A stretch of 64,000 nucleotides of DNA, taken from contig CAJTYA010000013.1 of the NCBI GenBank assembly GCA_910583985.1, positions 22,057 to 86,056 on the forward strand, given 5' to 3'. Below the pieces are notes generated by a model, which saw only the letters and a list, made by a program, of their open reading frames with translations, was not told the DNA's origin and searched no databases. This DNA is from an uncultured Alistipes sp. GTDB lineage: Bacteria; Bacteroidota; Bacteroidia; Bacteroidales; Rikenellaceae. Below are positions 24,243 to 32,022 of the stretch, piece after piece (positions within the stretch are counted from its first letter, which is position 1; each line of letters begins with the position of its first letter). Position numbers and translations under genes: made by a program.

Positions 24243-24293
24243 GAAAAACAGGTCGGAACGCCGTTCGGACGAACCCCTTTCCGACCTGTTTTC
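24243..24293 (+). terminator. Intrinsic terminator of the TM2 gene
   Basis: AAAACAGGTCGGA pairs with TCCGACCTGTTTT across a 23-base loop, 15 bases past the stop. Confidence 0.8.
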
Positions 24294-24321
24294 GCCCGAA
24301 CGGACATTCCGCGACTCCGCC

Positions 24322-24596
24322 ATGAAACGCCAATTCGTCCGCATCGCCGCCCTCTGTACGGTGGATTGACCAAGTCGATCGTCCATCTCTACCGGGGCGA
24401 CCTCGCCGGAAGTTTCCGGTATCATCCGTGGGGCATCCCGCTCGTCGTGTTCTGCGTCTGGCTGCTCGTCGTTTCGCTGCACGATCTTCTGAGGAAAAAA
24501 GAGACGGCGGAAGCCGTACTCGACCGTCCCGTTCTCTGGCAAGCGGTCGGTATCGGCGTGCTGATCACCTATCTGCTCAGGCTGGCCGGAGCCTGA
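24322..24596 (+). pseudogene. Decayed DUF2752 membrane protein gene
   Basis: An ATG at 24322 gives MKRQFVRIAALCTVD and then a stop, typical of the start of Bacteroidetes DUF2752 proteins. In another frame, from about 24360, the sequence continues GLTKSIVHLYRGDLAGSFRY, HPWGIPLVV and a second membrane segment to 24596, matching the DUF2752 C-terminal half. The middle, including the CPxCG part of the usual CPxCGLTR signature, is missing. A deletion with frame loss is the simplest reading. A short product from TTG at 24366 cannot be excluded. Confidence 0.65.
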
Positions 24597-24693
24597 AAAC
24601 CGGAAGAAATTCTACCCGTCCGCAGGGCAATCTTCCCCGAAAAGGGCCGAATGGGTTATTTTTTCGTAATTTCGCGGCGTTTTTACGTTCCGC

Positions 24694-25419
24694 ATGAAAA
24701 TCCTCGCGAGCAAATACCTGTTATTCGTGGCCGGTCTCTATTTTCTCTCGGCCGGCATCGTGCTCATCCTGCGCTCGTCCTTGGGCACCACGCCCATAAC
24801 GAGCATGAACTACGTATTGAGCCTCCACACTCCGATGACGCTCGGCGCGTGGACCTTCGCGGTGAACATGCTCCTGATCGCCGGTCAGTTCTGGTTCATC
24901 CGCGACCGTGCGACACGACGCGATGCCATCGAAATCCTGTTGCAGATTCCCTTCTCGTTCCTCTTCGCGGCATTCATCGACTTCAACATGGCGCTCACCC
25001 AAGGACTTCGCCCGTCCCACTACGCAGCGGCGGCCGCCCTGTTGGCGACCGGATGCTTCGTACAGGCCCTCGGCATCGTGTTCGAAATCAAGCCTCGCGT
25101 AACGATGATGAGCGCCGAAGGTTTCGTGCATTACGCTTCGCGGCGCTACGGCAAGGACTTCGGAAAATTCAAGGTCGTTTTCGACGTTTCGCTGGTGGTG
25201 CTGGCAGCCATGCTCTCGCTGCTCTTTTCCCGACGGATCGAAGGCATACGCGAAGGAACGCTCGTCGCTGCCTGCACCACGGGGTATATCGTGAGCTTCC
25301 TGAGCCGCCGGATCGTTACGAGGGCCACGCTCCGGCGCATGCTGCCTGCCGAAAGGGTCCTGTCGCTCTCCGGCAAAGAACGACGGCACGGCGCCGAAGG
25401 CCCACGCGAGAACGGGTAG
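24694..25419 (+). CDS. YczE/YyaS-type multi-pass membrane protein
   Basis: A 241-residue protein with about five membrane helices. The N-terminal LYFLSAGIVLILRSSLGTTP, then ITSMNYVLSLHTPMTLGAW and IEILLQIPFSFLFAAFIDF, match the YczE/YitT-like family of integral membrane proteins of unknown transport role. The segment RVTMMSAEGFVHYASRRYGK followed by FGKFKVVFD is characteristic. The C-terminal 30 residues are basic and probably cytoplasmic. It appears monocistronic, and no terminator is clear before the AraC gene. Confidence 0.8.
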   Translation: MKILASKYLLFVAGLYFLSAGIVLILRSSLGTTPITSMNYVLSLHTPMTLGAWTFAVNMLLIAGQFWFIRDRATRRDAIEILLQIPFSFLFAAFIDFNMALTQGLRPSHYAAAAALLATGCFVQALGIVFEIKPRVTMMSAEGFVHYASRRYGKDFGKFKVVFDVSLVVLAAMLSLLFSRRIEGIREGTLVAACTTGYIVSFLSRRIVTRATLRRMLPAERVLSLSGKERRHGAEGPRENG

Positions 25420-25540
25420 GGCATGACATGCTCCCACACCCTGTCCTGTGAATGCGCCTCATCCCCGGTCCGTCGGCGGGACGCCCGCCGACAGGCGAAA
25501 AAAGCGCAGGCCGTCCTGCAACGAATCCGTTTCGTTTGCG

Positions 25541-25548
25541 TATATTTG
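25541..25548 (+). promoter_or_regulatory. Putative -7 box of the AraC-type regulator
   Basis: TATATTTG, 31 bases before the ATG at 25579. Confidence 0.6.
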
Positions 25549-25578
25549 TGTACAGACAACCAAAACGTACCGGAGACC

Positions 25579-26424
25579 ATGCAACGAGACGATGCCGGAC
25601 AATCGGGCCCGATGAAGCTCATCTTCAATTACAACGATGTATTTTACAGTTTCTTCTACGACGACGTGAGCGGATGCGTCCACCGTTCGCGCGAATATGC
25701 GCTCAACTACGTCTATTCGGGCGAAATGATCCTCGACAACGGGAAAGAGCAAATACACGTCCGCAAAGGAGAGTGCGTCTTCATCCCGCGCGACCATCAC
25801 ATCACGATGTACAAAAAGACGTACGAAGGCGAGCGCTATTGCGGCATCTTCCTGATGTTCACGCGCCGGTTCCTGCGTCAGATGTACGGCCGGCGGGACC
25901 GGCGCCGGATTCCGGCCGACACCCCGAAACTCGACGGCGGCGTCATCAAACTGCCCCGCACGCCGGAACTGACGAGCCTGTTCGCTTCGATGACGCCCTA
26001 TTTCGATCCCGATGTCAAGCCGAAGGACGATCTGATGGACCTGAAACTGCAGGAGGGACTGCTCGCGCTGCTGCATATCGACGAGCGTTTCGCCCCGACG
26101 CTTTTCGACTTCAACGAGCCGTGGAAAATGGACATTCTGGAGTTCCTGAACGAGAACTACATGTACGAACTCTCGATGGAGGAAATCGCGCACTATACGG
26201 GACGCAGTCTGGCCACGTTCAAGCGCGACTTCAAGAAGATCAGCGACCTGACGCCCGAAAAATGGTTGATCCGCAAACGGCTCGAAGTCGCTTATGCCAA
26301 GATGAAGGAGGGCGGACGGAAAGTGGTGGACGTGTATGCCGAAGTCGGGTTCAAAAATCCGTCGCATTTCTCGACCGCATTCAAAAAACAATACGGCATC
26401 CCGCCGACCGCCCTGCTCGCCTGA
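25579..26424 (+). CDS. AraC-family transcriptional regulator
   Basis: A 281-residue regulator. The N-terminal half is a cupin-like sensor (YALNYVYSGEMILDNGKEQI, HVRKGECVFIPRDHHITMY). The C-terminal 100 residues hold two helix-turn-helix units: EIAHYTGRSLATFKRDFK, then VVDVYAEVGFKNPSHFSTAF with the end KKQYGIPPTALLA. The ATG at 25579 follows the TATATTTG box and begins just before the sensor domain; longer in-frame starts lie upstream of that box. It precedes, in the same direction, an aldo/keto reductase and three more enzymes, which it may control. The effector is unknown. Confidence 0.92.
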   Translation: MQRDDAGQSGPMKLIFNYNDVFYSFFYDDVSGCVHRSREYALNYVYSGEMILDNGKEQIHVRKGECVFIPRDHHITMYKKTYEGERYCGIFLMFTRRFLRQMYGRRDRRRIPADTPKLDGGVIKLPRTPELTSLFASMTPYFDPDVKPKDDLMDLKLQEGLLALLHIDERFAPTLFDFNEPWKMDILEFLNENYMYELSMEEIAHYTGRSLATFKRDFKKISDLTPEKWLIRKRLEVAYAKMKEGGRKVVDVYAEVGFKNPSHFSTAFKKQYGIPPTALLA

Positions 26425-26467
26425 ACCTCCGAAGAAGCGATATGAGCCGTTGAGCAACGATACTCGA

Positions 26468-26493
26468 GCCCCACAGCAATGCCGCTGCGGGGC
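26468..26493 (+). terminator. Hairpin after the AraC gene
   Basis: GCCCC-CAGC pairs with GCTG-GGGGC around a short loop, then TTTC. It separates the regulator from the aldo/keto reductase gene. Confidence 0.6.
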
Positions 26494-26501
26494 TTTCGCA
26501 T

Positions 26502-26509
26502 TACCTTTG
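26502..26509 (+). promoter_or_regulatory. Putative -7 box of the aldo/keto reductase gene
   Basis: TACCTTTG, 27 bases before the chosen ATG at 26536. Confidence 0.55.
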
Positions 26510-26535
26510 TCCGTAAAGGTACAACCGACCGCTCC

Positions 26536-27492
26536 ATGAAAAAATCGCTTCCGACACCAGCCGCAACGACGGCATCGCCGACAGACGTCCGCCACCGCAC
26601 CGACGGCCCGGCCGAAGCGGGAAAACGGATGTCCGCGCCCACCGGCCGGCACGAAAGCGAAGCCTTCGCTCCGGCGACCGGATCCGACGGCACGCCGCCC
26701 GTCGTCACGCTCGGCAACGGTTATACGATGCCGACGGTGGGGCTGGGCTGTTACAGCCTGCACGGGGAAACGTGCATCTGGGCGATCCTCTCGGCCGTCG
26801 GGCTCGGTTACCGCAAGTTCGACACGGCCGCTTTCTACGGCAACGAAAAAGAGGTCGGCGAAGCCCTCCGCCGGTCGGGCATTCCGCGCCGGAAGCTGTT
26901 CGTCGCCACGAAGCTCTACCCGAACCGATTCGCCGATGCCGAAAATGCCATCGAAGAATCGCTCCGCAAGCTCGACATCGGTTATATCGACCTGATGCTG
27001 CTCCACCATCCCGGAGCGCACGACACGAAAGCCTACAGGGCGATGGAACGGGCCGTCGAGGCCGGAACGATCCGTTCGCTCGGCCTGTCGAACTACTACA
27101 TCGCGGAAACGCGGGAGTTCCTGCCCCGGACGAAGATCGGACCGATACTGGTCCAGAACGAGATCCATCCCTACTACCGGGACAGGGCGGCGAGGGAGTT
27201 CCTGCAACGGAACGGCATCGTCGTCGAAGCATGGTACCCGCTCGGAGGCCGGGGCTACACGGACGCCCTGCTGGGCGACGGCACCGTCAGCCGGATCGCC
27301 CGACGGCACGGCCGGTCGCCGGCTCAGATCGTCCTGCGATGGAACCTTCAGAACGGCGTGGCGGTCGTTCCCGGTTCGAGCGACCCCATCCACCAGAAAG
27401 AGAACATCGCGCTGTTCGACTTCAGCCTGACGCCCGAAGAGATGGCCGCCATAGACGCCCTCGACCGCAACGAAAAACACGACTGGTATTAA
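26536..27492 (+). CDS. Aldo/keto reductase
   Basis: A 318-residue NADPH-dependent oxidoreductase of the AKR superfamily, predicted to reduce aldehydes or ketones in the cytoplasm. The barrel starts VTLGNGYTMPTVGLGCYSL. The catalytic tetrad is visible: Asp and Tyr in KFDTAAFYGNEKEVGEALR, Lys in LFVATKLYPN, His in YIDLMLLHHPGA. The cofactor-side motifs GLSNYYI, VLRWNLQNGVAVVPGSS and a C-terminal NEKHDWY follow. The first 55 residues (KKSLPTPAATTASPTDVRH and on) are not family-like, so a later start such as the ATG at 26629 is possible. It is the first enzyme after the AraC regulator. Confidence 0.9.
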   Translation: MKKSLPTPAATTASPTDVRHRTDGPAEAGKRMSAPTGRHESEAFAPATGSDGTPPVVTLGNGYTMPTVGLGCYSLHGETCIWAILSAVGLGYRKFDTAAFYGNEKEVGEALRRSGIPRRKLFVATKLYPNRFADAENAIEESLRKLDIGYIDLMLLHHPGAHDTKAYRAMERAVEAGTIRSLGLSNYYIAETREFLPRTKIGPILVQNEIHPYYRDRAAREFLQRNGIVVEAWYPLGGRGYTDALLGDGTVSRIARRHGRSPAQIVLRWNLQNGVAVVPGSSDPIHQKENIALFDFSLTPEEMAAIDALDRNEKHDWY

Positions 27493-27511
27493 CCCTGAAA
27501 CATAGCGACTT

Positions 27512-27841
27512 ATGAAAAAAGTAAAGATCACGGTGCTCCGCGCCACCTTCAACGAAGACCTCGCGCGGGAATACGGCATGCCGGGCCTCACGGCCTGCCC
27601 GGCCATGAAAGAAGGACAGGTATTCTACGCCGGAGCGGGCAAGCCCGACGGATTGTGCGACGGGGCGTGGCGCTCCATCCACCAGTATGTGTTCGCACTG
27701 GCCAACGGCGCCCGGCAGTTCTGGTTCGACGACTGGATTCGTCGGCCGGGCGTGGCGATCGCCTGCTGCAACGACGGACTGCGCCCCGTCTTCTTCAAGC
27801 TGGAAGCGACCGACGAAGAAGCGGAATCGCCCTTCATTTAA
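27512..27841 (+). CDS. TIGR04076 family protein
   Basis: A 109-residue protein matching the TIGR04076 family of small proteins of unknown function. Typical parts are MKKVKITVLRATFNEDLARE, CPAMKEGQVFYA, then GLCDGAWRSIHQYVFALANG and GVAIACCNDGLRPVFFKLEA. Conserved cysteines (two visible here in CPAMKEG and GLCDG, plus CC later) suggest a metal or redox site, which is inference. It starts 19 bases after the aldo/keto reductase stop, so the two are likely co-transcribed. Confidence 0.85.
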   Translation: MKKVKITVLRATFNEDLAREYGMPGLTACPAMKEGQVFYAGAGKPDGLCDGAWRSIHQYVFALANGARQFWFDDWIRRPGVAIACCNDGLRPVFFKLEATDEEAESPFI

Positions 27842-28371
27842 CCTCCCGGTCCCTCAGAACGATGGAAACCGGCACGACCGCAGGTCGGCCATGACGGAAC
27901 CGGAGAGCCGCGTTGCCGATTCCCGGCGACACGGTCCGTGCGGCCGACCGGATCGTCGCACAGACAAGGCAAAGCCGAACGCGTGTTCCGTGCCCGTCTC
28001 CACAAAAAGCCGCCGAAAGAGGCAAGCGATGGAAGCCGCATCCCGTGCGAACGGACGCGACTTCATCGTCATGCCGAGCGGCAGCGCCCTGCCCGCCGCC
28101 GGAACCGCACATGCCCCCTCCGGACGATCCGAAGAGCCGCATCCGCAGCGAAACGGGTAGGGGACTGCCGTCGCAGCGACCGGGGAGGTCCGCCATAACC
28201 GTCGGCCGGTCCTCCGAAGAACCGGCCGAAATATCCGGCTCCGGCCAAACGGCGCCCCGAAACAGCCGCTTCCGCCATGCCGGGCGGGCGGACCTTTGGA
28301 AAAACATACGGTCGAGCTTCTGGGCAATTCCATTTGAGCCGGACAGCAACATGCGATGTCCCTTATCGCCC
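27842..28371. other. Gene-less GC-rich tract
   Basis: About 530 bases with no credible gene on either strand. Confidence 0.5.
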
Positions 28372-28379
28372 TACCTTTG
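28372..28379 (+). promoter_or_regulatory. Putative -7 box of the acetyltransferase-hydrolase pair
   Basis: TACCTTTG, 31 bases before the ATG at 28410. Confidence 0.55.
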
Positions 28380-28409
28380 CGACGAACGACAATCTAAATC
28401 CGAAACACG

Positions 28410-28979
28410 ATGAACGACATTTTCGAAAGAGACCTCAGCGGCGAAACGGTATCGCCCCAAGATCCCGGTTACGACGAATTGATCGGCGACATCTTCGCCA
28501 CCATGCGCAAGGCCACGGAAATGAATACGGGCTACCGCACGCCCGAAGAGGTGCACGCATTCATGGCGGAAATTCTCGGCAAGCCGCTGCCTGCGAGCAC
28601 CACCGTACTCCCTCCTTTTTATATCGACTACGGCAAGCCGGTCGACATCGGCGAGGAGTGTTTCATCCAGCAGTGCTGCACCTTCTTCGGACGCGGCGGC
28701 ATAACCGTCGGCAACGGCGTATTCATCGGCCCGAAAGTCAACCTGATTACGATCAACCACGACGCGGACCCCGAAAATCGCAGCGCCACCTACGGCAGGC
28801 CGATCGTTATCGAGGACAAGGTGTGGATCGGCATCAATTCCACGATTCTGCCCGGTGTCAGGATCGGCTACGGCGCCATCGTCGGAGCCAACAGCGTCGT
28901 GACGAAAGACGTGCCGCCCATGACGATCGTCGCCGGCAACCCGGCACGCATCGTCAAAAAAATAGAACCCGGAAAATAA
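28410..28979 (+). CDS. Sugar O-acetyltransferase, maltose/galactoside type (left-handed beta helix)
   Basis: A 189-residue acetyl-CoA-dependent enzyme of the Maa/LacA/NodL type. An N-terminal helical part (ATMRKATEMNTGYRTPEEVH) precedes hexapeptide repeats: VDIGEECFIQQCCTFFGRGG, ITVGNGVFIGPKVNLITINH (with the family's catalytic His in ITINHD), VIEDKVWIGINSTILPGVRI and GAIVGANSVVTKDVPPMTIV. It ends GNPARIVKKI. The acceptor is unknown: sugar or xenobiotic alcohol. The next gene begins 13 bases downstream. Confidence 0.92.
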   Translation: MNDIFERDLSGETVSPQDPGYDELIGDIFATMRKATEMNTGYRTPEEVHAFMAEILGKPLPASTTVLPPFYIDYGKPVDIGEECFIQQCCTFFGRGGITVGNGVFIGPKVNLITINHDADPENRSATYGRPIVIEDKVWIGINSTILPGVRIGYGAIVGANSVVTKDVPPMTIVAGNPARIVKKIEPGK

Positions 28980-28992
28980 TACGGAAAAAAAG

Positions 28993-30096
28993 ATGAAAAC
29001 GACGAACCTTGCACGCACAGCCCTCGCAGCCTTACTGGGCATGGGTCTGCTGACCGGCTGCACGAACCGAGAAACGAATCGAAAAACAAACGAAGACATG
29101 GAAACATCGAACCTGACCGAACGATGGGACAAGACGTTCCCGCAGAGCGACAAAGTCGATCACCGCAAAGTGACGTTCAAAAACCGTTACGGCATCACCC
29201 TCGCCGCCGACCTGTACGCACCCCGAAACGCCGGGGGCCGACTGCCTGCCATCGCCGTCAGCGGTCCGTTCGGTGCCGTCAAGGAACAGGCATCGGGACG
29301 CTATGCCCAGACGATGGCCGAACGAGGCTTCCTCACGCTCGCCTTCGATCCGTCCTACACCGGCGAGAGCGGCGGAACTCCCCGCTACGTGGCTTCGCCC
29401 GACATCAACACCGAAGACTTCAGCGCGGCGGTGGACTTCCTCTCCACGCTTCCCGACGCGGACCCCGAACGCATAGGCATTATCGGCATCTGCGGTTGGG
29501 GCGGATTCGCGATCAACGCCGCAGCCGTCGATACGCGGATCAAAGCGACGGTCGCCTCCACGATGTACGATATGAGCCGCGTGAGCGCCAACGGTTACTT
29601 CGACGCGATGGATGCCGACGCCCGTTACGAACTTCGCCGGCAGCTCAACGCCCAGCGCACCCAAGATGCCCGAAACGGTACGAACGAACGTGCCGGCGGA
29701 GTGGCGGACCCGCTTCCGGACGATGCACCGCAGTTCGTCAGGGACTATTACGACTATTACAAGACCGAGCGGGGCTACCATGCACGTTCGCTCAACTCCA
29801 ACGACGGATGGAACAGGACCTCCGTCCTCGCGTTCCTCAACGCACCGCTCCTCGCTTATGCCGGCGAAATCCGCAGCGCCGTCCTGCTCGTCCACGGCGA
29901 GAACGCGCATTCGCGCTACTTCAGCGAAGGAGCGTTTGAGAAGCTGACGGGCGACAACAAGGAACTGCTGATCGTTCCCGGCGCCAATCACACCGACCTC
30001 TACGACCGAACGATTCCGTTCGACAAGATCACGACGTTCTTCGAAAAGTACCTGAAGCAGGACGGAACGGCCGCGACGAAAAGTCCGGCACGGTAG
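28993..30096 (+). CDS. Lipoprotein alpha/beta hydrolase with Cys nucleophile
   Basis: A 367-residue envelope hydrolase. The signal LGMGLLTGCTN has a lipobox with the acylated Cys near residue 24. The fold starts KNRYGITLAADLYAPRNAGG. The nucleophile elbow is GICGWGG near residue 175, with Cys where most family members carry Ser, as in dienelactone hydrolases. A candidate acid lies in LLVHGENAHSRYFSEGAF and the His in VPGANHTDLYD near the end. Substrate unknown. It is directly downstream of the acetyltransferase (13 bases) and closes the AraC-linked enzyme group. Confidence 0.88.
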   Translation: MKTTNLARTALAALLGMGLLTGCTNRETNRKTNEDMETSNLTERWDKTFPQSDKVDHRKVTFKNRYGITLAADLYAPRNAGGRLPAIAVSGPFGAVKEQASGRYAQTMAERGFLTLAFDPSYTGESGGTPRYVASPDINTEDFSAAVDFLSTLPDADPERIGIIGICGWGGFAINAAAVDTRIKATVASTMYDMSRVSANGYFDAMDADARYELRRQLNAQRTQDARNGTNERAGGVADPLPDDAPQFVRDYYDYYKTERGYHARSLNSNDGWNRTSVLAFLNAPLLAYAGEIRSAVLLVHGENAHSRYFSEGAFEKLTGDNKELLIVPGANHTDLYDRTIPFDKITTFFEKYLKQDGTAATKSPAR

Positions 30097-30128
30097 CTCG
30101 CATCTGCATCCTGCGACTGCCCCCGACC

Positions 30129-30162
30129 GAATCGAGAAGTTCCGGCCGGAACTTCTCGATTC
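30129..30162. terminator. Perfect palindrome downstream of the hydrolase gene
   Basis: A 34-base perfect palindrome (arm GAATCGAGAAGTTCCGG), 32 bases past the stop, with only TCTCTTCC after it. Confidence 0.6.
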
Positions 30163-30411
30163 TCTTCCACAGGCATCGCCCCGCGACGAGTAGAACGGAA
30201 CGGCGGCAGAGACACCGCCTCTTCGCTCCCGAACGATGCCTCACGGAAACGTCCCCGGTCGGTTTTCATGCCTTTGCGGTTTCCGAAGAACGGAACGATC
30301 CCGACAAAAGGCAAGTACGCCGGAAGGCATCGAATCGGCGTCCCCTCATCCGACAGACGGCCGGGCCGCCCTGCCGACTCCATGCCGAAACAATTCCGAA
30401 AGACAAACGGA
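30163..30411. other. Non-coding stretch between convergent genes
   Basis: Nothing gene-like seen. The stretch lies between the hydrolase palindrome and the bidirectional terminator. Confidence 0.5.
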
Positions 30412-30465
30412 TAAAAACAGGGGAGCCCCGTATACAATCGACATACGAGGCTCCTCGATTTTTTA
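30412..30465. terminator. Bidirectional intrinsic terminator
   Basis: The stem pairs GGAGCCCCGTAT (30422-30433) with ATACGAGGCTCC (30443-30454), one mismatch. It is followed by T6 on the plus strand and preceded by A5, so it can end transcripts from both sides. It is 78 bases past the mdh stop. Confidence 0.8.
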
Positions 30466-30542
30466 CCCAAAAGCGGATCGGGAAATCCCGTCGACCGGCA
30501 TCCGAGCCGAAAAGAAACTCCGGCCCGCGACGACTCCCGATC

Positions 30543-31541
30543 CTATCCCAGATTGGGATTGATCTCGCTCCACTTCCCGACGGGCGGCAGCACGCCGAGC
30601 GATATGACCTCGTCGCGCATGGCGCAAAGATGCTCGTAGCTCTTCTTCAGGGCCGCATGCTCTTCGGGCAGTCCGTCGACGACCTTATACGACACGCCGT
30701 CGCGCGTAATCGACGTTTCCATGGCCATCATGATGTGATTGAATTCGGGCGTCGAGACATACACGCCTGCAGGCCAACGGAACGCGGGCCCTCCCATAGC
30801 GGCAGCGATCATCTCGATGGAAAGGTAGGCCGGACTCTGGAACGACGAACGGCCGCGCAGGTCGATGATGTTCTTGCCGCCCTGGATCACCCGTTGGCGG
30901 ATGGCATCCCAATCCTGCTGCGGAATTTCGCGGCCGATCAATTCGGTGAGCGGAGTGCCCTTCACTGTGGTGGTCGATGCGAACACGGCCATCTGCTCGC
31001 CATGCCCTCCGTAAGTGCGGCTGTTGCGGACCTCGTCGGGAGAGATACGGAAATATTTGGCCAGCTCGCTGCGCAGGCGCGTGCTATCCAGTGCGGCCAG
31101 CGTAGTCACCTGCGAAGGTTTCAGACCCGAATAGATCAACGTAATCAGACCGGTGATGTCGGCAGGGTTGAAAACCACCACCACATGCTTCGCATCGGGA
31201 CAATAGGTGCGAATGTCCTTGCCGAGCTGTTCGGCAATCTGAGCATTGCCCTTGAGCAGATCCTCGCGCGTCATGCCGGCCTTACGTGCCGCGCCGCCCG
31301 ACGAAACGATGTATTTGGCATCGGTCAACGCCTCGGCGATATTCGAGGAAAAGGTAATGTTCGCCCCCTCGAATCCGCAGTGGAACAGCTCCTCGGCCAC
31401 GCCTTCGAGAGCGGGAGCAAAAGGATCGTAGAGACAGATATTGGGCGTAAGGCGCATCATAAGAGCCGTCTGCGCCATATTCGAGCCGATCATGCCGGCC
31501 GCACCGACGATGGTCAGTTTTTCGTTTGTCAAATAAGCCAT
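30543..31541 (-). CDS. mdh: Malate dehydrogenase
   Basis: A 332-residue NAD-dependent enzyme interconverting malate and oxaloacetate. N-terminal Rossmann motif LTIVGAAGMIGSNMAQTAL. Aspartate acceptor in ICLYDPF. Substrate and catalytic residues: Arg loop in GGAARKAGMTREDLLKGNA, NPAD in VVVFNPADITGLI, LDSTRLRSELAKYF, and catalytic His in RTYGGHGEQMAVF. The length and the MAYLTNEKLTIVG start match Bacteroidales malate dehydrogenases. Its promoter lies in the 175 bases between it and tRNA-Gly. Confidence 0.93.
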   Translation of the reverse strand: MAYLTNEKLTIVGAAGMIGSNMAQTALMMRLTPNICLYDPFAPALEGVAEELFHCGFEGANITFSSNIAEALTDAKYIVSSGGAARKAGMTREDLLKGNAQIAEQLGKDIRTYCPDAKHVVVVFNPADITGLITLIYSGLKPSQVTTLAALDSTRLRSELAKYFRISPDEVRNSRTYGGHGEQMAVFASTTTVKGTPLTELIGREIPQQDWDAIRQRVIQGGKNIIDLRGRSSFQSPAYLSIEMIAAAMGGPAFRWPAGVYVSTPEFNHIMMAMETSITRDGVSYKVVDGLPEEHAALKKSYEHLCAMRDEVISLGVLPPVGKWSEINPNLG

Positions 31542-31572
31542 AACTTTCGTTTTTGATATTTATCCTCCCCTG

Positions 31573-31580
31573 CAAATATA
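31573..31580 (-). promoter_or_regulatory. Putative -7 box of mdh
   Basis: TATATTTG on the minus strand, 32 bases before the start codon, in an AT-rich stretch. Confidence 0.6.
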
Positions 31581-31715
31581 ATGCATATTCTTCATCGTTA
31601 TCCGAATAACAACACCGTTTTCGAAAAGCGACAGACCGCTGTCCGGCACACGTACTTGCAAGACAAAGAAAAGGGAGTCGCATCTAAATACAACCCCCTG
31701 ATTTTCAATTAAAAG

Positions 31716-31788
31716 AGCGGAAAACGAGATTCGAACTCGCGACCCTCAGCTTGGGAAGCTGATGCTCTACCGACTGAGCTATTTCCGC
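31716..31788 (-). tRNA. tRNA-Gly (anticodon CCC)
   Basis: A 73-nt minus-strand cloverleaf. The acceptor GCGGAAA pairs with TTTCCGC. D arm: TAGCTCAGTCGGTAGAGCA. Anticodon stem TCAGC/GCTGA with loop TTCCCAA, so anticodon CCC. T arm GCGAGTTCGAATCTCGT. CCA is not encoded. Confidence 0.97.
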
Positions 31789-32022
31789 GTGATGTGTCTG
31801 CAAATATCGGTTTTTTCTTTTTTCCGACAAAATATTCGTCCCGAAAAAGAATCGGAAAAGACGCACGACACCTTCGGATCGCTTCGAACGGAGACAAAAA
31901 CAGTGCGACGGGACGCAACAGCCCACCTTCGGAATCTTTTTCTCGCGAATCGTTTCCGCCCCTTCCGTCCCTACGCCCGCCGTTGCAGGACGAAAGGCTG
32001 CAACGAACGGTCCATCCGCGGA

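Noticed and set aside
25459..27606. Minus-strand open frame of about 715 codons opposite the AraC and aldo/keto reductase genes
   Set aside because: Antisense to two clear genes; no family content.
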